Shown here in pieces: positions 51,251 to 61,250 of a stretch of 64,000 nucleotides of DNA. Under the pieces are notes generated by a model. That model saw nothing but the letters and a program-made list of their open reading frames with translations, made no database searches and was not told the origin of the DNA. Position 1 is the stretch's first letter. Each line of letters opens with the position of its first letter. The position numbers were made by a program, and so were the translations under genes. The DNA comes from Accumulibacter sp036625275 (GTDB lineage: Bacteria; Pseudomonadota; Gammaproteobacteria; Burkholderiales; Rhodocyclaceae), in the NCBI RefSeq assembly GCF_036625275.1, contig NZ_JAZKUD010000009.1, positions 1 through 64,000 on the forward strand. The letters run 5' to 3'.

Positions 51251-52723
51251 ATGCGTTTTGATGAACTGGGCCTGGCGCCTGATCTCCTGAGAGCCCTTGC
51301 CGATCAGGGTTACACCGAGCCCACACCGATCCAGGCACAAGCGATACCGGTGATCCTTGCAGGCCGCGATCTAATGGGTGGGGCACAAACCGGTACCGGC
51401 AAGACGGCCGCATTCACGCTGCCGCTGTTGCAGCGTATTCTTACCTTCGCCAGCCCGAGCCCGTCACCCGCGCGCCATCCGGTACGGGTGTTGATGCTGG
51501 CGCCAACGCGCGAACTGGCGATCCAGGTGTACGAGTCGGTCAAAACCTACAGCAGGTATGTTCCGATCCGGAGTTGTTGCGTTTTCGGGGGAGTCGACAT
51601 CAAGCCGCAGATCGCCGAGATCCGCTGCGGAGTCGAGGTGCTGGTGGCGACCCCCGGCCGGCTGCTCGATCTCTTCGAACAAAAGTGCCTCAACTTCGCC
51701 AGCGTGCAAGCACTCGTGCTCGATGAGGCGGATCGAATGCTCGACATGGGCTTCGTCCCCGACGTCACGCGCATCATCAACCTGCTACCCAGGCAACGGC
51801 AGAGCCTACTGTTCTCGGCGACGTTCTCCGAGGAGATCAAGAAGCTGGCCGACGGCATGCTCAAATCGCCGGTGCTGGTCGAAGTGGCCAAACGCAACAC
51901 CGTGTCCGAGACGATCACCCACCGCGTCCACCCGGTGGCTGCCGAAGCCAAGCGCGCGCTGCTGATCAAACTCCTGAAGTCGGCTGATTTCAACCAGGTG
52001 CTGGTGTTCACCCGCACCAAGATCGAAACCAACCGGCTTGCCCGCGAACTGCAAAGGGCCGGGATTGCCGCCGACTCGATCCATGGCGACAAGAGCCAGC
52101 AGGATCGCCTGAAGGCGCTCGAAGCTTTCAAGGAGGGTTCGGTCCTGGTGCTGGTTGCCACCGACGTCGCCGCGCGCGGCCTCGACATTGACGAACTGCC
52201 GCACGTCATCAACTTTGAACTGCCACGCACGCCAGAGGACTACATCCACCGTATCGGCCGTACGGGTCGTGCGGGCAAACCGGGAACGGCCATTTCACTG
52301 GTCTCGGCCAGTGAGGTTCAGTATCTGGTCGAGATCGAGAAGCTGATCCGGATTCAGGTCGAGCAGGTTCCGGTGGCCGGCTTCGAACCCGAATACGACT
52401 ATACTTACCCACCCGGCAACAAACGCAGCCATCGCCGACCACTCTCGCCACCGCCGCCGGCTCTCGCCCCCCTGACGGCCCCGCGCAGCGAGCGCATGAC
52501 GGGCCGCAATGCCCAGCGCGAAGGCGCAACCCGTGCCAGCAGCGGGCGTCTCTCACAGATTGCTGCAGATGGTTTCGACTTCAGCAAACCTTACGAGAGT
52601 CCTGCGCCGCTCGCGGCGGCAGTCGGCAACGACGCCGACCGAGCGCTGCACCATAAGGAACGCCCGCACAAGCCCCGCCGTCTGGTCGCGGCGCTACTTG
52701 GCGGCCTGGGGCGCAGCGAGTAG
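51251..52723 (+). CDS. rhlE: DEAD-box RNA helicase RhlE type
   Basis: A 490-residue ATP-dependent RNA helicase. The Q motif (GYTEPTPIQAQAIP) is followed by motif I AQTGTGKT, DEAD box as LDEADRMLDMGF, SAT as LFSATFS, and HRIGRTGRAG. The C-terminal 110 residues are a basic, low-complexity tail (PPGNKRSHRRPLSPPPP and later basic stretches) as in RhlE. The start ATG 51251 gives the family's MRFDELGLAPDLLRA; an earlier TTG is less likely. Roles are in RNA degradation and ribosome assembly. Confidence 0.9.
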   Translation: MRFDELGLAPDLLRALADQGYTEPTPIQAQAIPVILAGRDLMGGAQTGTGKTAAFTLPLLQRILTFASPSPSPARHPVRVLMLAPTRELAIQVYESVKTYSRYVPIRSCCVFGGVDIKPQIAEIRCGVEVLVATPGRLLDLFEQKCLNFASVQALVLDEADRMLDMGFVPDVTRIINLLPRQRQSLLFSATFSEEIKKLADGMLKSPVLVEVAKRNTVSETITHRVHPVAAEAKRALLIKLLKSADFNQVLVFTRTKIETNRLARELQRAGIAADSIHGDKSQQDRLKALEAFKEGSVLVLVATDVAARGLDIDELPHVINFELPRTPEDYIHRIGRTGRAGKPGTAISLVSASEVQYLVEIEKLIRIQVEQVPVAGFEPEYDYTYPPGNKRSHRRPLSPPPPALAPLTAPRSERMTGRNAQREGATRASSGRLSQIAADGFDFSKPYESPAPLAAAVGNDADRALHHKERPHKPRRLVAALLGGLGRSE

Positions 52724-52807
52724 CCGGCCCATAGACATCCATGACTGGAGGTGGCAGCCATGGGCGGCCTTTTCATGCGTACAACGCTCCGGGCGTTCGC
52801 GCCGGAT

Positions 52808-53566
52808 CTAGTGCCGGCCCCCCAGTCCGAGATAGCTTTCGATGACCCGGGGATCGGTCAGCAGATCGCCACTGGGCCCTTCCAGCGACAGGCGACCGGT
52901 TTCCAGAACGTAGCCATAGTCTGCCACCTGCAGTGCCGCACGCGCGTTCTGCTCGACGAGCAGAATCGCCACGCCGAGCTTCTTGAGCTGGGTGATCGTT
53001 CGGAAGATCTCCTTGATGACCAACGGAGCCAGTCCCAGGCTGGGTTCGTCGAGCAGCAACAGCCGGGGCTTGGCCATCAGGGCGCGACCCATGGCCAGCA
53101 TCTGGCGTTCGCCTCCGGAAAGCGTGCCGGCCATCTGCGCACGCCGTTCTCGCAGCCGCGGAAAGATCTCGAACACCTGATCGATGGTCTCGAGCTGGTC
53201 GCGATGACCGGCCCGGTAACGATCGAAAGCACCGAGCAGGAGGTTGTCCCTGACGCTCATCTCGGAAAACAGTTCGCGCTTCTCCGGAACCAGCGTCATC
53301 CCCTGGCGGACGAGCTTTTCGACACTGCGCCCGCCATCCTGCTGTTCACCAAGATAGATGAGATGCCCGCGTACCGGTAACAGACCGATCAGGGCGCAAA
53401 GCAGGGTCGTCTTGCCGGCGCCGTTCGGGCCGATCACGGTGACGATCTCGCCACGGTGTACCTTGAGGGCAATCTCATGCAGCGCGTCGACCTTACCGTA
53501 ACTCACCGACAGGCTGGAAACCTCGAGCACCACGATCCTTTCGGCGGCGCCGGCCAGTTCGCTCAT
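52808..53566 (-). CDS. livF: branched-chain amino-acid ABC transporter ATPase LivF
   Basis: A 252-residue ABC ATPase. Walker A is GPNGAGKTT, the signature is LSGGERQML, Walker B LLLLDEPSLGLAP is followed by LVEQNARAAL, the characteristic LivF end. It forms the ATPase pair with the LivG half of the upstream fusion protein. The ATG overlaps the fusion gene's stop by 4 bases. It is the last gene of the operon, converging on rhlE. Confidence 0.92.
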   Translation of the reverse strand: MSELAGAAERIVVLEVSSLSVSYGKVDALHEIALKVHRGEIVTVIGPNGAGKTTLLCALIGLLPVRGHLIYLGEQQDGGRSVEKLVRQGMTLVPEKRELFSEMSVRDNLLLGAFDRYRAGHRDQLETIDQVFEIFPRLRERRAQMAGTLSGGERQMLAMGRALMAKPRLLLLDEPSLGLAPLVIKEIFRTITQLKKLGVAILLVEQNARAALQVADYGYVLETGRLSLEGPSGDLLTDPRVIESYLGLGGRH

Positions 53567-55338
53567 TCGACACCTCCGAGGTAGGCTTCGACCACCGCCG
53601 GATTCCGCTGTATCTCTTCGGGCAGACCGGCAGCCAGCTTGCGTCCGAACTCCATGACCAGCACGCGATCGGCCAGTCCCATCACGAAGTCCATGTCGTG
53701 CTCGACGAGCAGGATGCCGATCCCTTCATCACGCAGGCGGCGCAGCAGGTCCGCAAGCGCCTGTTTCTCCAGGTAGCGGAGTCCGGCAGCCGGCTCGTCG
53801 AGCAGCAGCAGACAGGGATCTGCGGCCAACGCCCGGGCAATCTCGACGATGCGCTGCTTGCCGAGGGGCAGGCTTCCAGCAGCTTCGTACATTTGCTCGG
53901 CGAGACCACAGCGCTCGATCTGGGAAGCGGCTTCGTGCAGCAGGCGGGCTTCCTCTTCGCGATCGGTGCGACAAGCGGCAGCGATGAAACCCTGGTGTCC
54001 CCGCAAGTGGGCACCGATGGCGACATTCTCGAGGACGCTCATTCCGGCCAGCAAGCGGACATGCTGGAAGGTCCGGCTCATGCCGAGACGGGCGATGTCG
54101 CGCGCCGGCAGGGATTCGACGCGCTGGCCACGAAAGGTCACGGTACCGGAAGTCAGCGGGTCGACACCGGAAATGCCATTGAACATCGTGCTCTTGCCGG
54201 CGCCGTTCGGGCCAATCAAAGCCATCACCTCGCCGGCCATGACCGAGAAACTCACCCTTTCGTTGGCGACCAGACCGCCAAAACGCTTGGTAGCATCCTT
54301 GATTTCGAGCAGCAACGAGCCGGGTTTCGGCAATGGGCGGCGCGCCAGCGGCGCAGCCTCGACCACCTCCCTGGCCGGCGTCGATTGCTGTGGCCACCAG
54401 CGGGTGATGATCGGCCACACCCCGTCACGCGCGCGATGGAGCACGAAGATCATCAGCAGTCCGAAAACGATGACTTCGAAGTTGCCGCTCTGACCGAGCA
54501 GTTTCGGCAACCAGTCCTGCAGCCATTGCTTGAGAATGGTGATCAATCCTGCCCCGATGATCGCCCCCCAGACATGCGCGATGCCGCCGACCACCCCCAT
54601 GAACAGATATTCGATGCCTTGTGTCAGCGAGAAAGGGGTCGGATTGACGAAGCGTTGCAGGTGTGCATAGAGCCAGCCGGAAACACTGGCGTAGAGCGCA
54701 GCGATGGTAAAGATGACGATTTTCGCACGCGGCGTGTTGACCCCCATGGCTTCGGCCATCAGCGAGCCGCCGCGCAAGGCGCGGATGGCGCGCCCCTCGC
54801 GCGAGTCGAGCAGGTTGCGCGTGGCAAGGACGAAAACCAGCAAGACCACCCAGATCAGATAGAAGAACGCGCGCCCGGATTTGATTTCCAGGTCCAGGAT
54901 TTGCAAAGACGGAATGCCGCTGATGCCGGTGTGACCCCCAAGCGCTTCGAGGTTCCCGAAGAGATAGTAGAGGCTGATCCCCCAGGCGATCGTCCCCAAC
55001 GGCAGGAAGTGTCCGGATAGCCGCAAGGTTACAATACCGATCGACAGGGCGATCAGCGCAGTGGCCAGCAGACCGGCCGGTAGCGTCAACCATGGCGAGA
55101 CCCCGTGCACGGTCGTCAGGTAAGCCGCCGTATAGGCGCCCAGGCCGACGAACGCCGCCTGGCCAAACGAAGTCAGACCGCCCACGCCGGTGAGCAGGAC
55201 CAGCCCGAGAGCAACAATCGCGTAAAGCCCGATGTAGTTGAGCAGCGTGATGTAGAACTCGGGCAGCAGTAGCGGTGCCAACGCCAGGGCGGCGATGAAC
55301 AGCAGCAGGACGGTCGTGGTGTGCGCAGCGTGCTTCAT
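53563..55338 (-). CDS. LivM permease-LivG ATPase fusion protein
   Basis: A 591-residue fusion. Residues 1-320 are the LivM permease with about ten helices and the family segment GLVLLTGVGGLTSFGQAAF. After a linker (about 320-345), residues 345-591 are the LivG ATPase with Walker A GPNGAGKS, signature LPLGKQRIVEIARA and Walker B CLLLLDEPAAGL. Usually these are separate genes; the fusion would fix the permease:ATPase stoichiometry. Both halves retain all motifs. Overlaps of 4 bases join it to livH and livF. Confidence 0.9.
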   Translation of the reverse strand: MKHAAHTTTVLLLFIAALALAPLLLPEFYITLLNYIGLYAIVALGLVLLTGVGGLTSFGQAAFVGLGAYTAAYLTTVHGVSPWLTLPAGLLATALIALSIGIVTLRLSGHFLPLGTIAWGISLYYLFGNLEALGGHTGISGIPSLQILDLEIKSGRAFFYLIWVVLLVFVLATRNLLDSREGRAIRALRGGSLMAEAMGVNTPRAKIVIFTIAALYASVSGWLYAHLQRFVNPTPFSLTQGIEYLFMGVVGGIAHVWGAIIGAGLITILKQWLQDWLPKLLGQSGNFEVIVFGLLMIFVLHRARDGVWPIITRWWPQQSTPAREVVEAAPLARRPLPKPGSLLLEIKDATKRFGGLVANERVSFSVMAGEVMALIGPNGAGKSTMFNGISGVDPLTSGTVTFRGQRVESLPARDIARLGMSRTFQHVRLLAGMSVLENVAIGAHLRGHQGFIAAACRTDREEEARLLHEAASQIERCGLAEQMYEAAGSLPLGKQRIVEIARALAADPCLLLLDEPAAGLRYLEKQALADLLRRLRDEGIGILLVEHDMDFVMGLADRVLVMEFGRKLAAGLPEEIQRNPAVVEAYLGGVE

Positions 55339-56369
55339 TCCTCCTCCACGTGGTGCGTTTTCAGCGAGCGCCAGAGCAGCACCGGAATGATCAGCGTGAA
55401 CACGATGACTTCCTTGAAAGCACTGGCCCAGAAGGACGAATACGATTCGAGCAGGCCGACCAGGATGGCGCCGGCGGCGGCAACCGGATAACTCGCCAGA
55501 CCGCCGATGATCGCCCCGACAAACCCCTTGAGGCCGATCAGGAAACCTGAGTCATAATAGATCGTCGTGATGGGTGAAATCAGGATGCCGGAGAATGCGC
55601 CGATTGCCGCTGCCAGGGTAAACGACAGCATGCCGGCCAGAGTTCCGGAAATGCCCATCAGGCGCGCGCCGGTGCGGTTCATCGCCGTGGCGCGTAGCGC
55701 CTTGCCGTAAATCGTCCGCTCGAAAAAGAAATACAGGGCCATGATCAGCAGCACGCTGGTCACCACGACCAGGATCGCCTGCCCCTGCAGGAGGGCATCG
55801 CCGAACGAGAAACTGACCTCGGAAAACGGCAGGGTGCGCGACCCTTCGGCGCCGAAGAACAGTAGTCCGATGCCCATCAGGGTCACGTGCACCGCCACTG
55901 AAACGATCAGCAGGACCAGCACCGAGGCTTCGGCAATCGGCTGGAAGGCCAGGCGATAGATCATCGGCCCGAGCGGTACGACCAGCATCAGCGCAAGACC
56001 CACCTGCACCGGTAATGGCAGAGTGGCTGCGGGAATGGCGAACAGGGTACCGGCGAGCAGCAGCGGAAACACGCAATAGACCGACACAATCCACAGGCCT
56101 CGCCTGAACTGACGGTTGCGCAGCGCCAGAGCGCCATCGATCAAGGCGATCAGCGTGCCCAGGGCCAGCAACAGCCAGAGGGTTCCGGGCAGCTTGCCGG
56201 CCTGCAGACTGACCAGGGTCAGGGCGCCAAAGGCGACGAACTCGCCTTGCGGGATGAAAATCACTCGCGTCACGGCAAAAACCAGGACCAGCGCCAGCGC
56301 CAGCAGCGCGTAAATGGCGCCGTTGGTCAGACCGTCCTGCCCAAGCAGCAAGGCAATTTGCATGTCCAT
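55335..56369 (-). CDS. livH: branched-chain amino-acid ABC transporter permease LivH
   Basis: A 344-residue inner-membrane permease. Helices cover nearly the full length, with the LivH signatures GLTNGAIYALLALALVLVF, IPQGEFVAFGAL and RATAMNRTGARLMGI, and SGILISPITTIYYDSG near the C-terminus. The start is ATG 56369 with GGAGAAG eight bases upstream; a GTG at 56375 is too close to that site. It pairs with the LivM half of the fusion. Confidence 0.9.
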   Translation of the reverse strand: MDMQIALLLGQDGLTNGAIYALLALALVLVFAVTRVIFIPQGEFVAFGALTLVSLQAGKLPGTLWLLLALGTLIALIDGALALRNRQFRRGLWIVSVYCVFPLLLAGTLFAIPAATLPLPVQVGLALMLVVPLGPMIYRLAFQPIAEASVLVLLIVSVAVHVTLMGIGLLFFGAEGSRTLPFSEVSFSFGDALLQGQAILVVVTSVLLIMALYFFFERTIYGKALRATAMNRTGARLMGISGTLAGMLSFTLAAAIGAFSGILISPITTIYYDSGFLIGLKGFVGAIIGGLASYPVAAAGAILVGLLESYSSFWASAFKEVIVFTLIIPVLLWRSLKTHHVEEE

Positions 56370-56526
56370 CAGCACTTCTCCAGTCGATCCCCCGGCGGCC
56401 GCAAGTCCGGCTGCCGGGGAACAGGCGAGCAGGCGTCGTCACACCGGGACGCTGCCCATGCTTACCGGCAAGGCCGGCAAGCCCTGCGGGTTGTCGTACC
56501 CAGATGCCGGTTTGCAGCCTTCCTTT

Positions 56527-57681
56527 TTACTGGACAAGTTTCCAGCCACCCCCGTCGATCCTGACCATCACCCGTGCGCGCTGGTCGAAGCCGAGGTGAT
56601 CCTGCGGACTCATGTTGAATACGCCATGTGTGGCGGTGAGGTTTTTCGTGCTCTCGATGGCGTCGCGCAGAGCCTTGCGGAACTCCGGCGTTCCCGGCTG
56701 ACCCTTCTTCAGTGCTTCCGGAATGGCATTGCCGAGCAGCATCGTGGCGTCCCAGGCATAGGCACCGAAAGCCGATACCGATCCCTTGCCGTAGGCTGCC
56801 TCATATTTGTTGACGTATTCCAGCGCCACCTTCTTGATCGGATTGCTGTCGGGCAACTGAGCCGCGACCAGTACCGGACCGGTCGGCATGAAGGTGCCGT
56901 CGCAATCCTTGCCGCAAACCCGCAGGAAGTCTGCGTTGGCCGCGCCGTGGGTCTGATACATGATTCCCTTGTAACCCTTTTCCTTGAGCGCCTTCTGCGG
57001 CAAGGCAGCCGGTGTCCCGGAGCCGCCCACCAGCACCGCGTCCGGTTTCGCAGCCAGGATCTTGAGCACCTGACCGGTGACCGAGGTATCGGTGGGATTG
57101 AAGCGTTCGTTGGCCACGATCTGGATCTTGCGCACCTCGGCAATCTTCGAGAACTCGTTCCACCAGCCTTCGCCATAGGCATTGGCAAACCCGACATAAG
57201 CGACTGTCCGGACATGGTTGTTGGTCATGTGCTCGACGATCGCCGTCGCCATCTGCGCGTCGCTCTGTGGCACCTTGAACACCCAGGCACGTTTGGCGTC
57301 CATGGGCTCGATGATGCGTGTTCCCGCGGCCATGCTGATCATCGGCGTCTGGGCCTCGGCGGCAACGTCGATCATGGCCAATGAATTCGGCGTGGTTGTC
57401 GAGCCGATGACCACGTCGACCTTGTTCTCGGCGATCAGCTTGCGCGTGTTCTTGACTGCCGTGGTGGTATCCGAGGCATCGTCGAGAACGATGTAGTTGA
57501 TCTTCTGCCCGGCGATGGTCGTCGGCGCCAGCGTCAGGGTATTCTTCTCGGGAATGCCCAGCGAGGCCGCTGGCCCGGTAGCGGACACGGTGACCCCGAC
57601 ATTCACGTCGGCATGCACAGGAGCGGCGAGGGCCGCTGTCAGCATGGTCAACAGCCAGGCAAGCGATGCTTTTCTTTTCAT
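56527..57681 (-). CDS. livK: branched-chain amino-acid-type substrate-binding protein LivK
   Basis: A 384-residue periplasmic binding protein. The signal peptide ends AAPVHA-D, and the mature part begins VNVGVTVSATGPAASLGIP, typical of the Leu/Ile/Val-binding family. VIGSTTTPNSLAM, TVAYVGFANAYGEGWW and the disulfide pair VCGKDCDG are visible. The ligand could be a branched-chain amino acid, an amide or an aromatic acid. The start ATG 57681 has GGAGG five bases upstream. It leads the liv operon. Confidence 0.88.
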   Translation of the reverse strand: MKRKASLAWLLTMLTAALAAPVHADVNVGVTVSATGPAASLGIPEKNTLTLAPTTIAGQKINYIVLDDASDTTTAVKNTRKLIAENKVDVVIGSTTTPNSLAMIDVAAEAQTPMISMAAGTRIIEPMDAKRAWVFKVPQSDAQMATAIVEHMTNNHVRTVAYVGFANAYGEGWWNEFSKIAEVRKIQIVANERFNPTDTSVTGQVLKILAAKPDAVLVGGSGTPAALPQKALKEKGYKGIMYQTHGAANADFLRVCGKDCDGTFMPTGPVLVAAQLPDSNPIKKVALEYVNKYEAAYGKGSVSAFGAYAWDATMLLGNAIPEALKKGQPGTPEFRKALRDAIESTKNLTATHGVFNMSPQDHLGFDQRARVMVRIDGGGWKLVQ

Positions 57682-57949
57682 GGTCTCCTCCAATACGATG
57701 GATTATTTTGTTGTCGCCACTGAATTGAGCGGCGTATCGCTATTCTGCGGCCATGGCCATCGCGGCACAAGTGAAAATGAGTCGGCATGATCCGGGTCGA
57801 TACCTCGATCTGGAATCACACGGATGCGGGGACGCGTCGCGCGGCCGGGGTCGACCGGGAGGCAGGCCGGGAGTGTGCTTCGCTCCGGGCCTGTACTTCC
57901 TTGTCCGCGAAATACCTTGCTGGCTTTTTCTGGTTTGACTAGACTGGCT
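57682..57949. other. intergenic region upstream of the liv operon
   Basis: Holds the minus-strand livK promoter, with an AT-rich run at 57695-57715. No operator is recognised. A short GC-rich palindromic stretch (GGCCGGGAGT and CCGGGCC) lies at 57869-57895. Confidence 0.3.
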
Positions 57950-58000
57950 AACGGTCATGACATTTTCCAGGTACCCCGGTCATGAAAGTCATGACCGTTA
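57949..58000. repeat. Z module, solo copy
   Basis: Arms AACGGTCATGAC at 57950 and AAAGTCATGACCGTT at 57985-57999 around TTCCAGGTACCCCGGTCATG. The left arm has a two-base insertion (ACATTTT). Orientation is reversed relative to copy 1. It lies between the divergent liv and mnh operons. Confidence 0.75.
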
Positions 58001-58104
58001 GGCTATGGTGGATTCGTGATGGCGGCCTGATCGGTTCTGGCAACAATCATCGTGCCTCCGGAACCCCTTGCGAACCCGCTCCCCCACTTTTCGCCAAAGC
58101 GCCT

Positions 58105-60912
58105 GTGAACTCGAACCTGCTGCTTGCGGCCATCCCGGCGACGGCCTTTGCTGCCTTTCCCCTGCCACTGCTGCTGCAGCGCTACGGGCGGACCAGTGCG
58201 GCCGTAGCGGCGGCAACCGTGATGGCGATGTGCCTGGGCCTGCTGTTGCCACTGGCACCAGCCGCTCTGGCCGGTCATCGCGAAGTCGCCCGCCTGGCCT
58301 GGCTACCCGCTTACGGGCTCGACCTCAGCCTGCGCCTCGATGGTCTCGGCCTGCTGTTCTGCCTGCTGATCCTGGGCATCGGCCTGCTCGTCGTGCTCTA
58401 TGCCGCCTGGTACCTGCCGACGAGCGATCGCCTCGGCCGTTTCTATTCGATCCTGCTGCTGTTCATGGCGGCGATGCTCGGTGTCGTGCTCGCCGAGAAC
58501 CTGATTCTGTTGCTGATCTTCTGGGAGCTCACCAGCCTGTCGTCGTTCCTGCTCGTTGCTTACCGCAGCGACAAGCATGAATCGCGAATCGGCGCCCGCA
58601 TGGCGCTGGCGGTGACCGGTGGTGGCGGTCTGGTGCTGCTCGCCGGCATTCTGCTCCTCGGCCAGATCGCCGGCAGCTTTGAACTGACCGTCATCCTGGC
58701 TGCCGGCGAGCGCATCCGCGCACACGCCCTCTACACGCCGATGCTGATCCTGATCCTGCTCGGCGCGTTCACCAAGTCGGCGCAGTTTCCTTTCCACTTC
58801 TGGCTGCCGAGCGCGATGGCGGCACCGACGCCGGTCTCGGCCTACCTGCACTCGGCGACGATGGTGAAAGCCGGTGTCTTCCTGCTCGCCCGCCTTTACC
58901 CGGCGCTCGGCAGCAGTGATGGGTGGTTCTGGCTGGTCGGCGGCACCGGCGCGATCACCCTCGTCTACGCCGCGGCAACGGCGCTTTTCCGCAACGACAT
59001 CAAGGGGCTGCTCGCCTATTCGACGATCAGCCATCTCGGCCTGATCACATTGCTATTCGGTCTCGACACGCCGCTCTCGGTCGTCGCCGGCCTCTTTCAC
59101 CTGATCAACCACGCGATCTTCAAGGCCTCGCTGTTCATGGCCGCCGGCGTCATCGACCACGAATGCGGCACGCGTGACATGCGCCGCGTGAACGGCATGT
59201 TCCGCGTGATGCCGATCACCGCAACGCTGGCGATCATCGCCGCCGCTTCGATGGCCGGCGTGCCGCTGCTCAACGGCTTCCTCAGCAAGGAAATGTTCTT
59301 TGCCGAAACCGTCAGTTACCCGCAGTTCGAACCACTCGGCTGGGCATTGCCCCTGCTCGCGACGATCGCCGGGATGCTCGCCGTCGCCTATTCCTCGCGC
59401 TTCGTCCACGACGTGTTCTTCAATGGCGAACCGGTCGACCTGCCACGCCAGCCGCACGAACCGCCACACTGGATGCGCGCACCGATCGAACTCCTCGTCG
59501 TGCTCTGCCTGCTGGTCGGCGTTTTCCCGGCCTGGACCGTCGGGCCGCTGCTCGACGCCGCGGCCGGCGCCGCACTGCAGGCGCCGCTGCCGGATTTTCA
59601 TCTGGCACTCTGGCACGGCTTCAACAAGCCCGTGCTGATGAGCCTGCTGGCGCTCGCCGGTGGCGTGCTGATCTACGCACTGCGCCGCCCCCTCTTCGCC
59701 TGGCAGGGCCAGTTGCCGCCGATGCACCCGCGCACGTCCTTCGAGCGCTTCTACCGTGCGCTTGCCAGCGGCGCGCGCCGCACCGTGGCGGCAGTCGACA
59801 ACGGTTCGCTGCAGCGTTACAGCGCCCTGCTTTTCGGTTTCGTCGTTGTGCTCGGCGGCTGGGCCTTTTTCTCGGCACCGGGCAACACCGGCGTCAGGCC
59901 AGCGGCCCAACCCGCTGACGAGGCCGCGGTCGCCGCCCTGCTCGTCCTGCTGCTCGGTACGCTGGGCGCCACCGCGCTGTACCGCGAACGGCTGTTGGCG
60001 CTGATCCTGGTTAGCGTCGTCGGACTGACCGTGACGCTGACCTTCGTTCGCCTGTCGGCGCCCGACCTGGCGCTAACCCAGCTCGCCGTCGAGATGGGGA
60101 CGATCGTCCTGATGCTGCTGGTGCTCCATTATCTGCCTCCGCGCAATGCGCCAAGGAGCAGTGCCCGCCGGCTGATCCGCGATCTGCTTCTGGCGCTGCT
60201 CGCCGGTGGTGGCCTGGCGTTGATCACCCTGCAGATGCTGGCGGCACCGGTCGATACGATCGCCGGTTTCTATCTGCAGCAGTCGCTCCCCGGCGGCGGT
60301 GGTGCCAATGTCGTCAATGTCATCCTCGTCGATTTTCGCGGTTTCGACACGCTCGGCGAAATCACCGTGCTGGCGATGGTCGCGCTGGCTTCGCAGGCCC
60401 TGCTCGACCGGCTGATCCTGAGCCCGCCACAGCGCGACGCGGATGGACGGCGCTGGGCGGCGGAAGCACATCCCCTGTTTCTGTCGATACTGATGCGCCC
60501 GCTCCTGCCGCTGGCGCTGACGGTTTCAGTCTATATCTTCCTGCGCGGGCACCACCTCCCCGGCGGCGGTTTCGTCGCCGGCCTGATCACCAGCGTCGCA
60601 CTGGTCATGCAGTATCTGGCCAACGGCATCGCCTTCGCACAACCGCGCATGCCGCAACAGCAGGTTCGCTTGCTGGCCCTCGGCCTGCTGCTCGCCGCCG
60701 GCATCGGCGTGGCCAGTTGGCTCTTTGGCCGTCCGTTTCTGACCAGCGCACACGGGCACGTGCCGCTGCCGCTGCTCGGCGATGTCGAACTGGCTTCGGC
60801 GATGGTCTTCGACCTCGGTGTCTATGTCGTCGTTGTGACGGTCGTCGTCACCGTCCTCTCGGGACTCGGCCGGCTATCGCTGCGCGCCCGCGATGGCGAA
60901 GAGGCGACCTGA
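58105..60912 (+). CDS. mnhA: Mrp-type Na+/H+ antiporter, fused subunits A and B
   Basis: A 935-residue polytopic protein, the largest subunit of the Mrp antiporter. Residues 1-520 or so are the NuoL/MrpA core (LILLLIFWELTSLSSFLLV, QFPFHFWLPSAMAAPTPVS, AYSTISHLGLI, AGVPLLNGFLSKEMF). The MrpA C-terminal region then leads to an MnhB domain from about residue 790 (PLALTVSVYIFLRGHHLPGG, AGLITSVALVMQYL). This A-B fusion is typical of the six-gene type in alpha/betaproteobacteria. I start at GTG 58105; the frame continues upstream only into the Z repeat. Confidence 0.88.
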   Translation: MNSNLLLAAIPATAFAAFPLPLLLQRYGRTSAAVAAATVMAMCLGLLLPLAPAALAGHREVARLAWLPAYGLDLSLRLDGLGLLFCLLILGIGLLVVLYAAWYLPTSDRLGRFYSILLLFMAAMLGVVLAENLILLLIFWELTSLSSFLLVAYRSDKHESRIGARMALAVTGGGGLVLLAGILLLGQIAGSFELTVILAAGERIRAHALYTPMLILILLGAFTKSAQFPFHFWLPSAMAAPTPVSAYLHSATMVKAGVFLLARLYPALGSSDGWFWLVGGTGAITLVYAAATALFRNDIKGLLAYSTISHLGLITLLFGLDTPLSVVAGLFHLINHAIFKASLFMAAGVIDHECGTRDMRRVNGMFRVMPITATLAIIAAASMAGVPLLNGFLSKEMFFAETVSYPQFEPLGWALPLLATIAGMLAVAYSSRFVHDVFFNGEPVDLPRQPHEPPHWMRAPIELLVVLCLLVGVFPAWTVGPLLDAAAGAALQAPLPDFHLALWHGFNKPVLMSLLALAGGVLIYALRRPLFAWQGQLPPMHPRTSFERFYRALASGARRTVAAVDNGSLQRYSALLFGFVVVLGGWAFFSAPGNTGVRPAAQPADEAAVAALLVLLLGTLGATALYRERLLALILVSVVGLTVTLTFVRLSAPDLALTQLAVEMGTIVLMLLVLHYLPPRNAPRSSARRLIRDLLLALLAGGGLALITLQMLAAPVDTIAGFYLQQSLPGGGGANVVNVILVDFRGFDTLGEITVLAMVALASQALLDRLILSPPQRDADGRRWAAEAHPLFLSILMRPLLPLALTVSVYIFLRGHHLPGGGFVAGLITSVALVMQYLANGIAFAQPRMPQQQVRLLALGLLLAAGIGVASWLFGRPFLTSAHGHVPLPLLGDVELASAMVFDLGVYVVVVTVVVTVLSGLGRLSLRARDGEEAT

Positions 60913-61250
60913 TGGAAGCCATGCTGGCCATCGCCGTCGGCGTGCTGACCGCCTGTGGCGTCTTCCTGATCCTGCGCGCGCGCACCTTTCCGGTGCTCCT
61001 CGGCCTGACGCTGCTGTCCTATGCCGTCAACCTGTTTCTCTTTGCCAGCGGCCGCCTGCAGGTCGGTGCACCGCCGTTGATCCGCGCCGCTGCCGCCTAT
61101 GTCGATCCCTTGCCGCAGGCGCTGGTCCTGACGGCCATCGTCATCGGTTTCGGGATGACCGCCTATCTGGCGATCCTGGCCTTGCGCAGTCTGGCCGAGT
61201 CGGGCGGCGATCACGTCGACGCGGTTAGCACGGAGGATGCGCGGCAATGA
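60912..61250 (+). CDS. mnhC: Mrp antiporter subunit C
   Basis: A 112-residue three-helix protein homologous to NuoK: VGVLTACGVFLILRARTFP, LLGLTLLSYAVNLFLFASG and the conserved PLPQALVLTAIVIGFG. The start ATG 60912 overlaps the subunit A/B stop (TGATG). It belongs to the membrane proton-translocating core. Confidence 0.9.
   Translation: MEAMLAIAVGVLTACGVFLILRARTFPVLLGLTLLSYAVNLFLFASGRLQVGAPPLIRAAAAYVDPLPQALVLTAIVIGFGMTAYLAILALRSLAESGGDHVDAVSTEDARQ

Noticed and set aside
57982..58104. N-terminal extension of the MnhA frame into the Z repeat
   Set aside because: The extra 41 residues would be translated repeat and are not expected in the family; GTG 58105 gives the normal start.
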